From Tritrichomonas musculus (Eukaryota; Parabasalia; Tritrichomonadida; Tritrichomonadidae), in assembly GCA_039105265.1 (NCBI GenBank), contig JAPFFF010000002.1, positions 1,426,001 to 1,490,000 of the forward strand: DNA of 64,000 bases. The letters are read 5' to 3'. Every line of letters begins with the position of its first letter. The stretch's first letter is position 1. Under the pieces are notes generated by a model that was not told the origin of the DNA, searched no databases, and saw only the letters and a list, made by a program, of their open reading frames with translations. The position numbers were made by a program, and so were the translations under genes. Positions 45,801 through 54,147 of this stretch are shown here, in pieces.

Positions 45801-46127
45801 TTATGTAATGCCCATGTTCATCTTTATCATCTTGATTTTTCTTAATCGCAAACACACAACCTGTAAATTTTGCTCTTGGTCTATCTCTCTCTTGAGTCTA
45901 TTAGCAAATTCAAGTACGTCTTTAAAAGCTATACTAGTATTTAAATATGTCTCATATAATTTTTGTAGATTTATTTGATTATTAGAGAACTTCCATATAG
46001 TTTGACCCAAACCTCTTGTTAATCTTGCAACATCTCTATCAACTGGTTTAGGTCGAAATTTAATAGTACCTTGTAATAATTGTATTTTATTGTTAGGTTT
46101 AGTTTGTGTACCTACATTACTTGTCAT
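45801..46127 (-). CDS. Small unknown protein of element C (108 aa)
   Basis: A basic frame starting MTSNVGTQTKPNNKIQLLQG, with a central helical region (VARLTRGLGQTIWKFSNNQI, then LQKLYETYLNTSIAFKDVLE). No recognised family. The start at 46127 follows CTTTTATTTGATTTTTAA, the shared upstream motif. It is transcribed in the same direction as the protease gene and may form one transcription block with it and the coiled-coil gene at 46169. A role in the virion is possible by context only. Confidence 0.45.
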   Translation of the reverse strand: MTSNVGTQTKPNNKIQLLQGTIKFRPKPVDRDVARLTRGLGQTIWKFSNNQINLQKLYETYLNTSIAFKDVLEFANRLKREIDQEQNLQVVCLRLRKIKMIKMNMGIT

Positions 46128-46168
46128 TTAAAAATCAAATAAAAGAAAGAAGAAGAAGATGTTGTTTA

Positions 46169-46429
46169 TTAAAGAAGGTTATCAAGGCTGCTGTTGATAT
46201 CATCAACGTTGACCTTCATCTTTGCAAGGTCATCAATGACAGAATCGAGTTTTAAGGATAGCAGGTTGACCCTATTAAGAACCTCATCAAGTCGTTGGTT
46301 GAGTTGATCAATTTGGAGCAACAAGTAAGTTTCAGTATGGTCTATCTTTGCTTCAAGCTTTTGCTTTTCATCCATGATTTTAGTGTTGAGCATTTCAGTG
46401 GTCAATCGTATCTTCTTATCGAGATTCAT
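46169..46429 (-). CDS. Coiled-coil protein of element C (86 aa)
   Basis: An 86-residue protein that is almost entirely coiled coil (MNLDKKIRLTTEMLNTKIMD, LLLQIDQLNQRLDEVLNRVN, LLSLKLDSVIDDLAKMKVNV). The ATG at 46429 is chosen over an upstream TTG. It lies behind TTTTTTCTTTG. Such short homo-oligomerising helices often serve as fibre bases or scaffolds, but no homologue is recognised in the window. Its neighbours are a small unknown gene and a divergent gene at 46500. Confidence 0.5.
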   Translation of the reverse strand: MNLDKKIRLTTEMLNTKIMDEKQKLEAKIDHTETYLLLQIDQLNQRLDEVLNRVNLLSLKLDSVIDDLAKMKVNVDDINSSLDNLL

Positions 46430-46499
46430 CAAAGAAAAAAGTGAAATGACTAAATATTTTTCTATTGTTCATTTCATTTGTTTTTTTATTTCTGTATAA

Positions 46500-46763
46500 A
46501 TGGCTTATTACATGACCATAAAAGAGCGTATATATATCCTCTATAAAATAGTATCTAACCTCTATGAATATAGATGTGAGACGAATGAGGGAGTATGTAA
46601 TATTTTAATTAATAAGATAAAAGAGTTAGCTGCTGAGTATTTCGAACCTGAATTTCTTGGTGTAATGATGAAAGATGGTGATTTGGAATTTATCGACCAA
46701 ATAGAACATTTTGCCTTTGAGTTCTTAGAGTACCAAATATCTAATCTGCCCTCGCATTTATAA
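46500..46763 (+). CDS. Small acidic helical protein of element C (87 aa)
   Basis: An 87-residue protein, MAYYMTIKERIYILYKIVSN onwards, predicted mostly helical and acidic, with no known motif. The start is well supported by TTTTTTATTTCTGTATAA directly upstream. It is convergent with the HNH gene and overlaps its end by about 23 bases. Function unknown; the size and acidity would suit a DNA mimic or regulator, though nothing in the sequence shows either. Confidence 0.45.
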   Translation: MAYYMTIKERIYILYKIVSNLYEYRCETNEGVCNILINKIKELAAEYFEPEFLGVMMKDGDLEFIDQIEHFAFEFLEYQISNLPSHL

Positions 46764-47076
46764 TTTTGGGCATATCCCCGTTATAGTTACTATCAGTTGG
46801 GGTTATCCATCTTAAGTTGCTTAGATGGTAGTCAGCCCTATTCCTATTGATATGGTCTACCTCTGTTTTATGTCGTGGGTCATCATTAGGTATGAACTGT
46901 CTTGCTATAAGTACATGTTTCAAGTAGTAGTCGCCATTTAGACATACACGTATATACCCTTTTATATGTTTTGCATCTTTGCATATAAAATGATTTCTCT
47001 TACGTCTTATAGTAAAGGGGTACCTATTCAGTATCTCATAGTCGTTAGTAAAGCCTTTGAGTGGCACAAATGACAT
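46741..47076 (-). CDS. NUMOD4-HNH endonuclease-like protein of element C (111 aa)
   Basis: A 111-residue protein. MSFVPLKGFTNDYEILNRYP is a NUMOD4-like start, then YLKHVLIARQFIPND and the HNH core KTEVDHINRNRADYHLSNLR with a WITPTDSN ending. All core histidine and asparagine positions are present by eye. It is homologous to the element B gene at 33056, although the two lie in different places, so these nucleases may move on their own. The start at 47076 is behind a TATTTCTTTCTATATGTAA stretch. It is the last gene before C's right end. Confidence 0.8.
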   Translation of the reverse strand: MSFVPLKGFTNDYEILNRYPFTIRRKRNHFICKDAKHIKGYIRVCLNGDYYLKHVLIARQFIPNDDPRHKTEVDHINRNRADYHLSNLRWITPTDSNYNGDMPKIINARAD

Positions 47077-47099
47077 TTACATATAGAAAGAAATAGGTA

Positions 47100-47271
47100 C
47101 GAGATTCTCGGGGCAGGTACCTGTGCCGTTTCATAGATGGGCGGTAGTAGGATGGGGTACCTGTGCCGTTTCATAAATGGTTGGCATTGAGAAATTTTTT
47201 TTTTTTAACTAGTTCGTGTTGACGCGTGGGCTACAGGCCCCTGCGGAAACCGACTAGTATATACTACTACT
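47100..47271. repeat. Right end of element C
   Basis: It holds a direct repeat GGTACCTGTGCCGTTTCATA (47114 and 47155, 41 bases apart), then a hairpin GGGCTACAGGCCC and GGAAACCGACTAGTATATAC with a final ACTACT. The hairpin, the CGGAAACCGACT block and the end are shared with B's terminal repeats, so B and C are related. B continues a further 91 bases beyond this point, whereas C shows no similarity to that segment, so the end may be at 47268-47271 or further out. Confidence 0.55.
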
Positions 47272-48735
47272 TGTTATTCTCCGATTCTCGAGATCGATAA
47301 TTGATTGACTTTTTGATATCGATACATAAATATATACAGATTCTCGAGATCGATTTCAGAGATTGAGAATTTTTTTTCTCAGCTTTTGATATCAGAATTT
47401 TCAATTAAACTTTTTGATAAATATATGATCGTTTTTTAATCTCAAATATTTCATAAAAAAAGAATGTATTTTTTGATCTTAATCTTAAAATAAACATCAA
47501 TGCAATATATTATATATTTTTAAATATTATAAAATCACATATACCAATTATAAAAAAAGATAAATCAGTTTGAGATCTCGAGATCTCGGTAATTGATATC
47601 AAGTTTACAATTATTTTCATATCACATTTCATATCTGATATCTTGATAATTGATAATCTCGATATCAGTTTTTTAAACTGATAATCGAGTATCAGATACA
47701 AAAAAGTGACGTTTTTGATATCAATTCTCAAAATAACAAGTCTAGATTTGATGAATTTAGTATATTTTTATATTAATACATATCAATAAAACTACCAAGA
47801 AATAAACAGAAGACAAAAAAATGTGAAATATATTCCACGTACGTTTATTATTTCAGAACTTTTTCAGAAGTCATTTTCTTTCTATTTTTCATTATAAAGT
47901 CTAGAGAATTAGATATTTTGTTTAAAAAAAGTATCTGTGCTTGATTTCAGGAGCACCTAAATCAAAATTTCTATAAACTTTTGGAAGGTGTTTTTTGAAT
48001 TACATGATATCTTTTTTAATCACTCGAATCTAAGAAATCCGCGATATTAAAAGCAAGAAAGGCATTTTTCATCAACTAGTATATATCATAGATATAATTT
48101 TTCTTTTATTCGTTGAATTATTTTTATAAATTAAAGCTTTAATCTTGGAAATAAAAATTCAATGATGAAATATAAAATTTGAATGAATTTCTAAAATTTT
48201 AATCTAGAAGAATTCAAAATTTCAAAGAAAAAAAATTGAATTCGTCGAGATTAAAATTTAATCTCTAGGAATTCAAAATTCAATGAATTCAAAATTTGAA
48301 TAATTTTGGTTCGTTAAAATATTTTTTTAATCGTCGTTCATTCAATTTTTGCAGCTTTTTCATTGTTTCATATCATTTTCCACAAAAAATTAGCATATTT
48401 TAAAAATCCCACGTTCGACCAAAAATATTTTACAAATTTTATTTTTTATACCTTCTTTATATAAACATATATTATAATTATTCAAAAAATCAGGTCCAAT
48501 TTTTTTTATAAACATTTTTTAATAATAATATCACAAAAAATCAATTTTTTGAGAAGCGAGTAAATTAAAATATTAATATATTGATTATGAATGAAATATT
48601 CTGAAATATTTAGGATATTATAGCATTTAATGCACTATTAGGATATTATATATTAGTATTTATTTAATTAAATTCAAATATCTACTATTTATTTGTATAT
48701 TTATGGATAATCAATTTATAAAAATATTACCCGTA
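47272..48735. other. AT-rich spacer between elements C and D (probable host DNA)
   Basis: About 1.46 kb without a credible gene. It is very A+T-rich, with recurring CTCGAGATCGAT (near 47285 and 47342) and many TTGATATC motifs between 47310 and 47730, which look like a decayed short-unit repeat. The rest (47750-48735) has runs of T and of AATTCAAAATT. It is the only sizeable stretch in the window that belongs to neither a Maverick nor a recognised transposon. Confidence 0.5.
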
Positions 48736-49016
48736 AGTAGTGTAGTATGTGCGTATTGGGGGTCAGATAATTAATCACATCTGACGGCCTACCCCATGTT
48801 AGTCGCTCAAGGGTTTCACGCGATTTTTCTTATTTTTAACCCCATTTTCAGAACTCAAGGTTTTCTAACTCACTGTCTACAACACTGTGAGCCCCAACTA
48901 TGAAACTCAATGATTTCTAGCACTTTTTTGGAGTCGAATAATTTGAGCCTCCAATTGACAGCCATAAAAATTTAAATCCATCGATTATCAAAAATTAATT
49001 TTTTATTTCCACCCAA
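48736..49016. repeat. Left end and leader of element D
   Basis: The first 60 bases hold the conserved terminus and hairpin; the next 220 have no reading frame. Near 48830-48900 there are paired short motifs (TCACTGTCTACAACACTGTGA is partly palindromic). A TTTTTTATTTCCACCCAA stretch leads into the polymerase ATG at 49017. The partner end is not in the window, so the length of the terminal repeat is unknown. Confidence 0.5.
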
Positions 49017-52000
49017 ATGCGATACGATTACCGATCACTTAAAAATATTAGTAATGATGATATTGTTGAATTAATCAATTCTATCAATACACTTTTCAAT
49101 GCAAATCTACCAATTACAACAACTGCTAAAACAGAAGCTTGGAATAGAAGGAAAAACGTAGAAGTATTATGTGATTGGCTTAATAATCGTAATGCCCACA
49201 GATTTATTAAAAATGATTTACCAAATGCAGAAGAAATAGATAGTTTCATTATACATGTGCATAAACTTAAACAAATATTGGATGATTCGCATGAACAGCA
49301 CTACCAAGATATACTCAAACGTGATGATTACTTTGAAGAAGATATTAATGAAGAAGATGAACGCTATTTCAACACAAAACAACAACAAATCGAGAGAGAA
49401 TTCGAGATAAAAGAAGCTATTAATAGGGCTTATGAAGCAGTTGATGATGCAATACAATTAATCAAAGAACAAAAACATCCAGTTTTACAGAAGACTGAGA
49501 GATTAATCATCCCTGAGGCTCCATTAATCAAAAATCATCAAAAACAATACTTTCCAGAGAATGAAGAAATATATGAATACCTCAATAAATGCGCACACAA
49601 TTTCACATCAAAACATAGTGATTTCCTTATGATTAATGAGCCACATGATTTCGATAGAGCTGTAAATGAATGGAATCACTATAATAAATATCCATCTAAA
49701 AATACTATACAACGCAAAGACAGTGGCAAGCCGATAACAACATATTATTTCAATCAAATTGCATCATTAGATAATATCTTTGAGTGTCTTCACAATGTAT
49801 ACAAGAAAGAGCTGAAACCATTTAAGATTCATTTTCAACTTTCAGGAGTCTTCGAAACATACACTTATGATTTTGAATCATTAGAAGAGAAATACGATTA
49901 TAAAGCTAAAGACATTATTTGGAAAAACTATCAATCAATGATACCTATCATTATCAGTAAACTTGAAGACCTTGATATTGTTAAACTCTATATTGAATCA
50001 GTTCTTCACTCATATGAGACAGAATCATCAAGCACAAAACTTATATTAGTTGGTTCAATAGCTTTTACAGTTTCAAGAATGAGAAAGATAACTGGTCGCA
50101 TAAAGGATTTGCCAATCGAATTCATCAAAAATGATTTCATTATTGCTGACAATGAAGATGATAAACTATGTTTCTTCAGATTCTTAGCTGTATGTTTAAA
50201 TGAAGAACTAGCAAATACCAAAAAATATAAAACTAAAGAACGAACCAAAATCGCTAAGAAACTACTTCTTAAAGAACATAATATTATATACAACACAAAG
50301 ATTCCAAATGAAGGTAAGAAAATACTTAATGAATTCGAAGGTGTTTCAATGGAGCAAATGAAAGATTTAGCACAAAAGAATCACATTAATGTTAACATAT
50401 ATGAGTTTCACAAGACAGATTCTGAGCAATATTATGATTTATCAGAGCAGTGGTTTTTCGATAAAACATTTACAACATATTCTGCATTACTTTTCACTCA
50501 AAATCAAATCATCCATATAATGTACATCAAGAATCCTGAAAAGCTTACCCAAATACATATCTGCCCTAAATGTAATTCATATATTCATTATGGTTCAAAG
50601 AATTTTAACAGGTTTGATTCTCATGTTAAACACTGTGATGGTGTATTTAAAAAGAACTTCATACCAGTTAAAGAAGCTTTACCTTATTGTCCTCATATAT
50701 TGAATAACCCTGTTTATGAATACTGTTTAGCATACAATCTTCAATGGAAACCAGAAATATATTATATAACATATGATTTCGAAACAATGGAGCAATCAAT
50801 AAATAAATCAATCTCTGATTCAACAACAATAAATTCAAGGTTAATTCCGTTGTCAGTTTCATCTTGTGTGAAATCATCAAACGGCTTGACAACAAAGAAT
50901 TTCTCATTAAGAGACTCTCAAGAGTTCATACCACAATGGATAAAATGGTTGTTCGAGCAATCAATGAAAGTCTATGCAGATAAGATATCATATTATAACT
51001 CATTCTTACCAGATACCTCTATTAACATAAATATGAATGTAATTACTGTATTAGGGTTTAACTCATCACGTTTTGACAGCAATTTATTTAAACAATATTT
51101 TAATCATTCTTTCTTCGACGAAGTCGTAGGGAGCGAAGTGAGCTGGAAAGTCGAACAAAATTCAATAATTGGCACCCTATCTTCATTAAAACAATTCATT
51201 CTCACATCAGATAATCATCCAACTAAATTGAGATTCATAGATGCTCAATCATTTGTTACAGGAGGTACATTAAAGCAATTTGGCGAAGATTTTGGCAACG
51301 TAATCGTTGACTCAAACGTGAGCGTTTGTGGTGGTATCAATGAATTGCAAAGCAATTCCCAAGCTAAAGCTTGTGATATAAAAGGTGTGTTTCCTTACGA
51401 AGCAATCAACGATAAGAACTACAATGAAGTATTATCAAAATCAGAACCATTTTCATATGATGATTTTTATAGCTATCTCAATCAAAAGAATCCTCTCACT
51501 AAAGAAGAATATGATGCTTATCTTGAAGATTCAAAACGTTTTGCAACACGATGGGACTACCTATTAGCATACAATGATAATGATGTTGAAATGATGATTA
51601 AACCTATTGATAATTTAATAGCACTCAATGCTCAATACAATGTTGATTTACTTTCAAATCTCTCATTATCAAAGAATGCTTCATGCATCAAATATGCTTT
51701 GGCTTATAAAGATTTTAATCCAAGGAACAACATTGGGATTACAAATAAATATAATACATTCAAACCAAGTAAGAAATGGTGGCAATATAAATGTGATAGT
51801 TATTATAATCAAGATGAGAAATACAATAGATTAAACCCTAAAAAACCACAACGAGATTTAACAAAATGTGTGTCAGAAAATGATTTCGAAGCTTTTATGA
51901 AAATGTATGACGACCCAAATAAAGGGAAATGCCATTTATGTCATGAACATTTTACTTATCAAAATAAGCCTACATTAGATAGAATTGACAATAATAAAGG

Positions 52001-53687
52001 TCACCAAATTGATAACTGCTTATTAGCATGTGCTGAATGTAATAAACTTCGTAAACGTGATGACCCTAAAATAACAGCTCTAAGAATCCAATTAAAAAAA
52101 TATTGTAAATTACATCATTTACCAACACTCATCAACGATGAACGTGAATATTATTCAATAAGAAATGCTATCACAGGAGGACTCTCTAATGTAATGCATC
52201 GAGTAAACATTAAAGATGAGACTCATATTAATAAATTTCGCTATATTGACAATAAAGGAGTTTTGTCATATGATACTTCTAATGTTCAATCTCATGTTGT
52301 TGGTATCGATTTTAATTCTTTGTATCCATCATCATTCTCATCTTGTAAACATGAATTTAATAAGTATCATGGAGGTATAATGTATATGCCTGGAGCATTT
52401 ATTAGACGAATTGATGTTAAAGATAAAGCTTCAAAAAAGAGATGCCTCGATATCATAACAAACTCATCAAGATTCTCAAATAAACCATCATATTTGTTCT
52501 ACGCAGAAGTTAAACTAAAGTGTCCCACCTCAAAAATAAACTATTTTATCAATTTACCTCCTGTGTTTCGCAATATCAATATCAAAAACGATGAATCAAC
52601 AATTGGCACTTATATGTACAATTACATGAAAACAAATAAATTAACTTCTACAGATATGGAAGAACGCAAGCTTACAATGCTTCTTGATACTCATGATGAA
52701 TACATGATTTTCTCAAATTATTATCTCTGGTTTCTGTTAGACCACGGATTGATTATTGATGATGTTAAATCTGTTTCACAATATGAAGCTCATACAGGAT
52801 TTAATGAATTTGTTAGCACTTTTATGCAAAAACGTCAGGATATTATTAGTGGTGTTAGTAAAGGTAATGAGAAATTTTATAAAATATCTATGAACGGTTC
52901 ATATGGATATGATGGGATGAACTCTGAGAAATTCAGTAAAGTCAAGATATGTGATGCAAATAAAGCTTATCAATATATCATCTCTCAAACTTATATGGGT
53001 GGAGCACAATTAAGTGATAATACATTTTTAATTCAACAATCACCCAAATCATATCATTGCAATACATGCATTCAAGAATCATTGTGGACTCTTGATAACG
53101 CAAAGTTTTGGTATCTCACATTTTATTACGATTTTATGAATAATTGTTTTGATATGGATAGACTACATTTTATAGAGGGTGATACTGATTCAGCATATTT
53201 TGCAGTTGCTGGGAACCCAAATGAAGGCCCTGAACAATTATTTGATTACGTTATTAAAAACAAAGAGTTCTACGACAAGAATGTATATAAATTCATGCCT
53301 AACCCATCAATCAACACTATTCAAGACGAAAAAAAGATATTGGGATGTGCCATTGAAAAATATGGTGAAAACATGATAGCTCTTGCACCTAAATGTTATA
53401 CTATATTTAACAGTAATGGGCAAACCAAATCACTCAAACTAAAAGGTGTATCTTTAAAGAAGAATCATATTGTGTCTTCCGACTACAAATCTATTATTGA
53501 TAATCAATCAATTAAGCTTGGTAAGAATATAAATCTTCAGATGCAAAACAATAAAATGAGTAAAATAACGGTAAACAAGAATGCTCTCACAGGATGTCAT
53601 ACAAAGATGATTGTTTTACCAAATCAATCATGTGCACCTTTTGTTAGTGGCTTAACAGCGAATAATTATTTTATTAATTATAACTAA
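49017..53687 (+). CDS. Protein-primed DNA polymerase B of element D, with OTU-like and HNH segments
   Basis: A 1556-residue polymerase collinear with that of element B. Landmarks: OTU/papain-like DDKLCFFRFLAVC (about 380) with a late HIMYI; zinc-binding ICPKCNSYIH (about 515-540); exonuclease YDFETMEQ (586), FNSSRFDSNLF (680) and YNDNDVEMM (852); HNH-type CHLCHEHF, PTLDRIDNNKGH, CLLACAECN (970-1012); polymerase motifs DFNSLYPSSF (1097), MNGSYGYDGMN (1290) and DTDSAYF (1389). Compared with B it has two extra in-frame segments (near 51106-51157 and 51305-51375) made of short palindromic modules. It replicates the element from a protein primer, by family knowledge. Confidence 0.93.
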   Translation: MRYDYRSLKNISNDDIVELINSINTLFNANLPITTTAKTEAWNRRKNVEVLCDWLNNRNAHRFIKNDLPNAEEIDSFIIHVHKLKQILDDSHEQHYQDILKRDDYFEEDINEEDERYFNTKQQQIEREFEIKEAINRAYEAVDDAIQLIKEQKHPVLQKTERLIIPEAPLIKNHQKQYFPENEEIYEYLNKCAHNFTSKHSDFLMINEPHDFDRAVNEWNHYNKYPSKNTIQRKDSGKPITTYYFNQIASLDNIFECLHNVYKKELKPFKIHFQLSGVFETYTYDFESLEEKYDYKAKDIIWKNYQSMIPIIISKLEDLDIVKLYIESVLHSYETESSSTKLILVGSIAFTVSRMRKITGRIKDLPIEFIKNDFIIADNEDDKLCFFRFLAVCLNEELANTKKYKTKERTKIAKKLLLKEHNIIYNTKIPNEGKKILNEFEGVSMEQMKDLAQKNHINVNIYEFHKTDSEQYYDLSEQWFFDKTFTTYSALLFTQNQIIHIMYIKNPEKLTQIHICPKCNSYIHYGSKNFNRFDSHVKHCDGVFKKNFIPVKEALPYCPHILNNPVYEYCLAYNLQWKPEIYYITYDFETMEQSINKSISDSTTINSRLIPLSVSSCVKSSNGLTTKNFSLRDSQEFIPQWIKWLFEQSMKVYADKISYYNSFLPDTSININMNVITVLGFNSSRFDSNLFKQYFNHSFFDEVVGSEVSWKVEQNSIIGTLSSLKQFILTSDNHPTKLRFIDAQSFVTGGTLKQFGEDFGNVIVDSNVSVCGGINELQSNSQAKACDIKGVFPYEAINDKNYNEVLSKSEPFSYDDFYSYLNQKNPLTKEEYDAYLEDSKRFATRWDYLLAYNDNDVEMMIKPIDNLIALNAQYNVDLLSNLSLSKNASCIKYALAYKDFNPRNNIGITNKYNTFKPSKKWWQYKCDSYYNQDEKYNRLNPKKPQRDLTKCVSENDFEAFMKMYDDPNKGKCHLCHEHFTYQNKPTLDRIDNNKGHQIDNCLLACAECNKLRKRDDPKITALRIQLKKYCKLHHLPTLINDEREYYSIRNAITGGLSNVMHRVNIKDETHINKFRYIDNKGVLSYDTSNVQSHVVGIDFNSLYPSSFSSCKHEFNKYHGGIMYMPGAFIRRIDVKDKASKKRCLDIITNSSRFSNKPSYLFYAEVKLKCPTSKINYFINLPPVFRNINIKNDESTIGTYMYNYMKTNKLTSTDMEERKLTMLLDTHDEYMIFSNYYLWFLLDHGLIIDDVKSVSQYEAHTGFNEFVSTFMQKRQDIISGVSKGNEKFYKISMNGSYGYDGMNSEKFSKVKICDANKAYQYIISQTYMGGAQLSDNTFLIQQSPKSYHCNTCIQESLWTLDNAKFWYLTFYYDFMNNCFDMDRLHFIEGDTDSAYFAVAGNPNEGPEQLFDYVIKNKEFYDKNVYKFMPNPSINTIQDEKKILGCAIEKYGENMIALAPKCYTIFNSNGQTKSLKLKGVSLKKNHIVSSDYKSIIDNQSIKLGKNINLQMQNNKMSKITVNKNALTGCHTKMIVLPNQSCAPFVSGLTANNYFINYN

Positions 53688-53712
53688 ATAGTTATTTTTT
53701 TATTCTTAACAA

Positions 53713-54147
53713 ATGACAAACGAAATAATAAGAAAAATCGATGATATAATAGCTGATTTGTATACATTAAAATTATGGGTACATACTGAACAAAAAAAAG
53801 ACAGTTCGTCTAATAGTGAACCACAAAGTGGTGAAGAGAATTCGTTAGAAGAACATACAATTGACTTGCAAAGCAAGGCCCAAGCTAAAGCTTGTGACTG
53901 TGTAGCAGAGCCTAGGAAAGTCATCCATAGACGTACAAACCGTTCATTCCCATTAAATAAATCAAAGAATCTCAATGATGAACAACGTAATAAAGTATTA
54001 GCATTTGCAAATGAAAATAAACAACTCATCTTGGATCAACCATCTGCTACAAGAAATGAATTCCTTCAAAAGCTTGTTCGCGATAAATTGAATATTAATC
54101 TTTCTGCATACATGTCTTGTAAGATAATTACTATGCTCAGTATTTGA
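53713..54147 (+). CDS. Small conserved protein next to polymerase, element D (144 aa)
   Basis: A 144-residue protein whose C-terminal 65 residues match the element B protein at 27942 (LNDEQRNKVLAF, LVRDKLNINLSAYM). The N-terminal helix (IIRKIDDIIADLYTLKLWVH) also fits. Between them lies a segment of about 19 residues, IDLQSKAQAKACDCVAEPRK, coded by a palindromic module (53868-53912). The gene follows the polymerase by 25 bases, behind TTTTTTTATTCTTAACAA, while in B the relative sits on the other side of the polymerase. The last codons overlap the convergent fibre gene. Function unknown. Confidence 0.6.
   Translation: MTNEIIRKIDDIIADLYTLKLWVHTEQKKDSSSNSEPQSGEENSLEEHTIDLQSKAQAKACDCVAEPRKVIHRRTNRSFPLNKSKNLNDEQRNKVLAFANENKQLILDQPSATRNEFLQKLVRDKLNINLSAYMSCKIITMLSI

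Larger units (their letters stand above)
23619..47271. mobile_element. Maverick/Polinton element C, interrupted by element B
   Basis: The parts recognised are a minor-capsid homologue, a Ulp1-type protease, several small coiled-coil or charged genes and an HNH gene, lying on both sides of element B. The right end is a hairpin plus TATACTACTACT at 47262-47271, closely similar in sequence to the core of B's ends (CGGAAACCGACT shared). The left end is missing and the first gene meets mariner-flanking DNA. C is broken: the insertion of B, loss of the left end and perhaps one more change. It carried no polymerase or integrase in the surviving part. It must be older than B, whose target duplication lies in C's protease gene. 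Confidence 0.72.

Noticed and set aside
47510-47731. 73-residue minus-strand frame in the spacer
   Set aside because: Composition follows the AT-rich GATATC-type repeat, no upstream motif and no recognisable homology.
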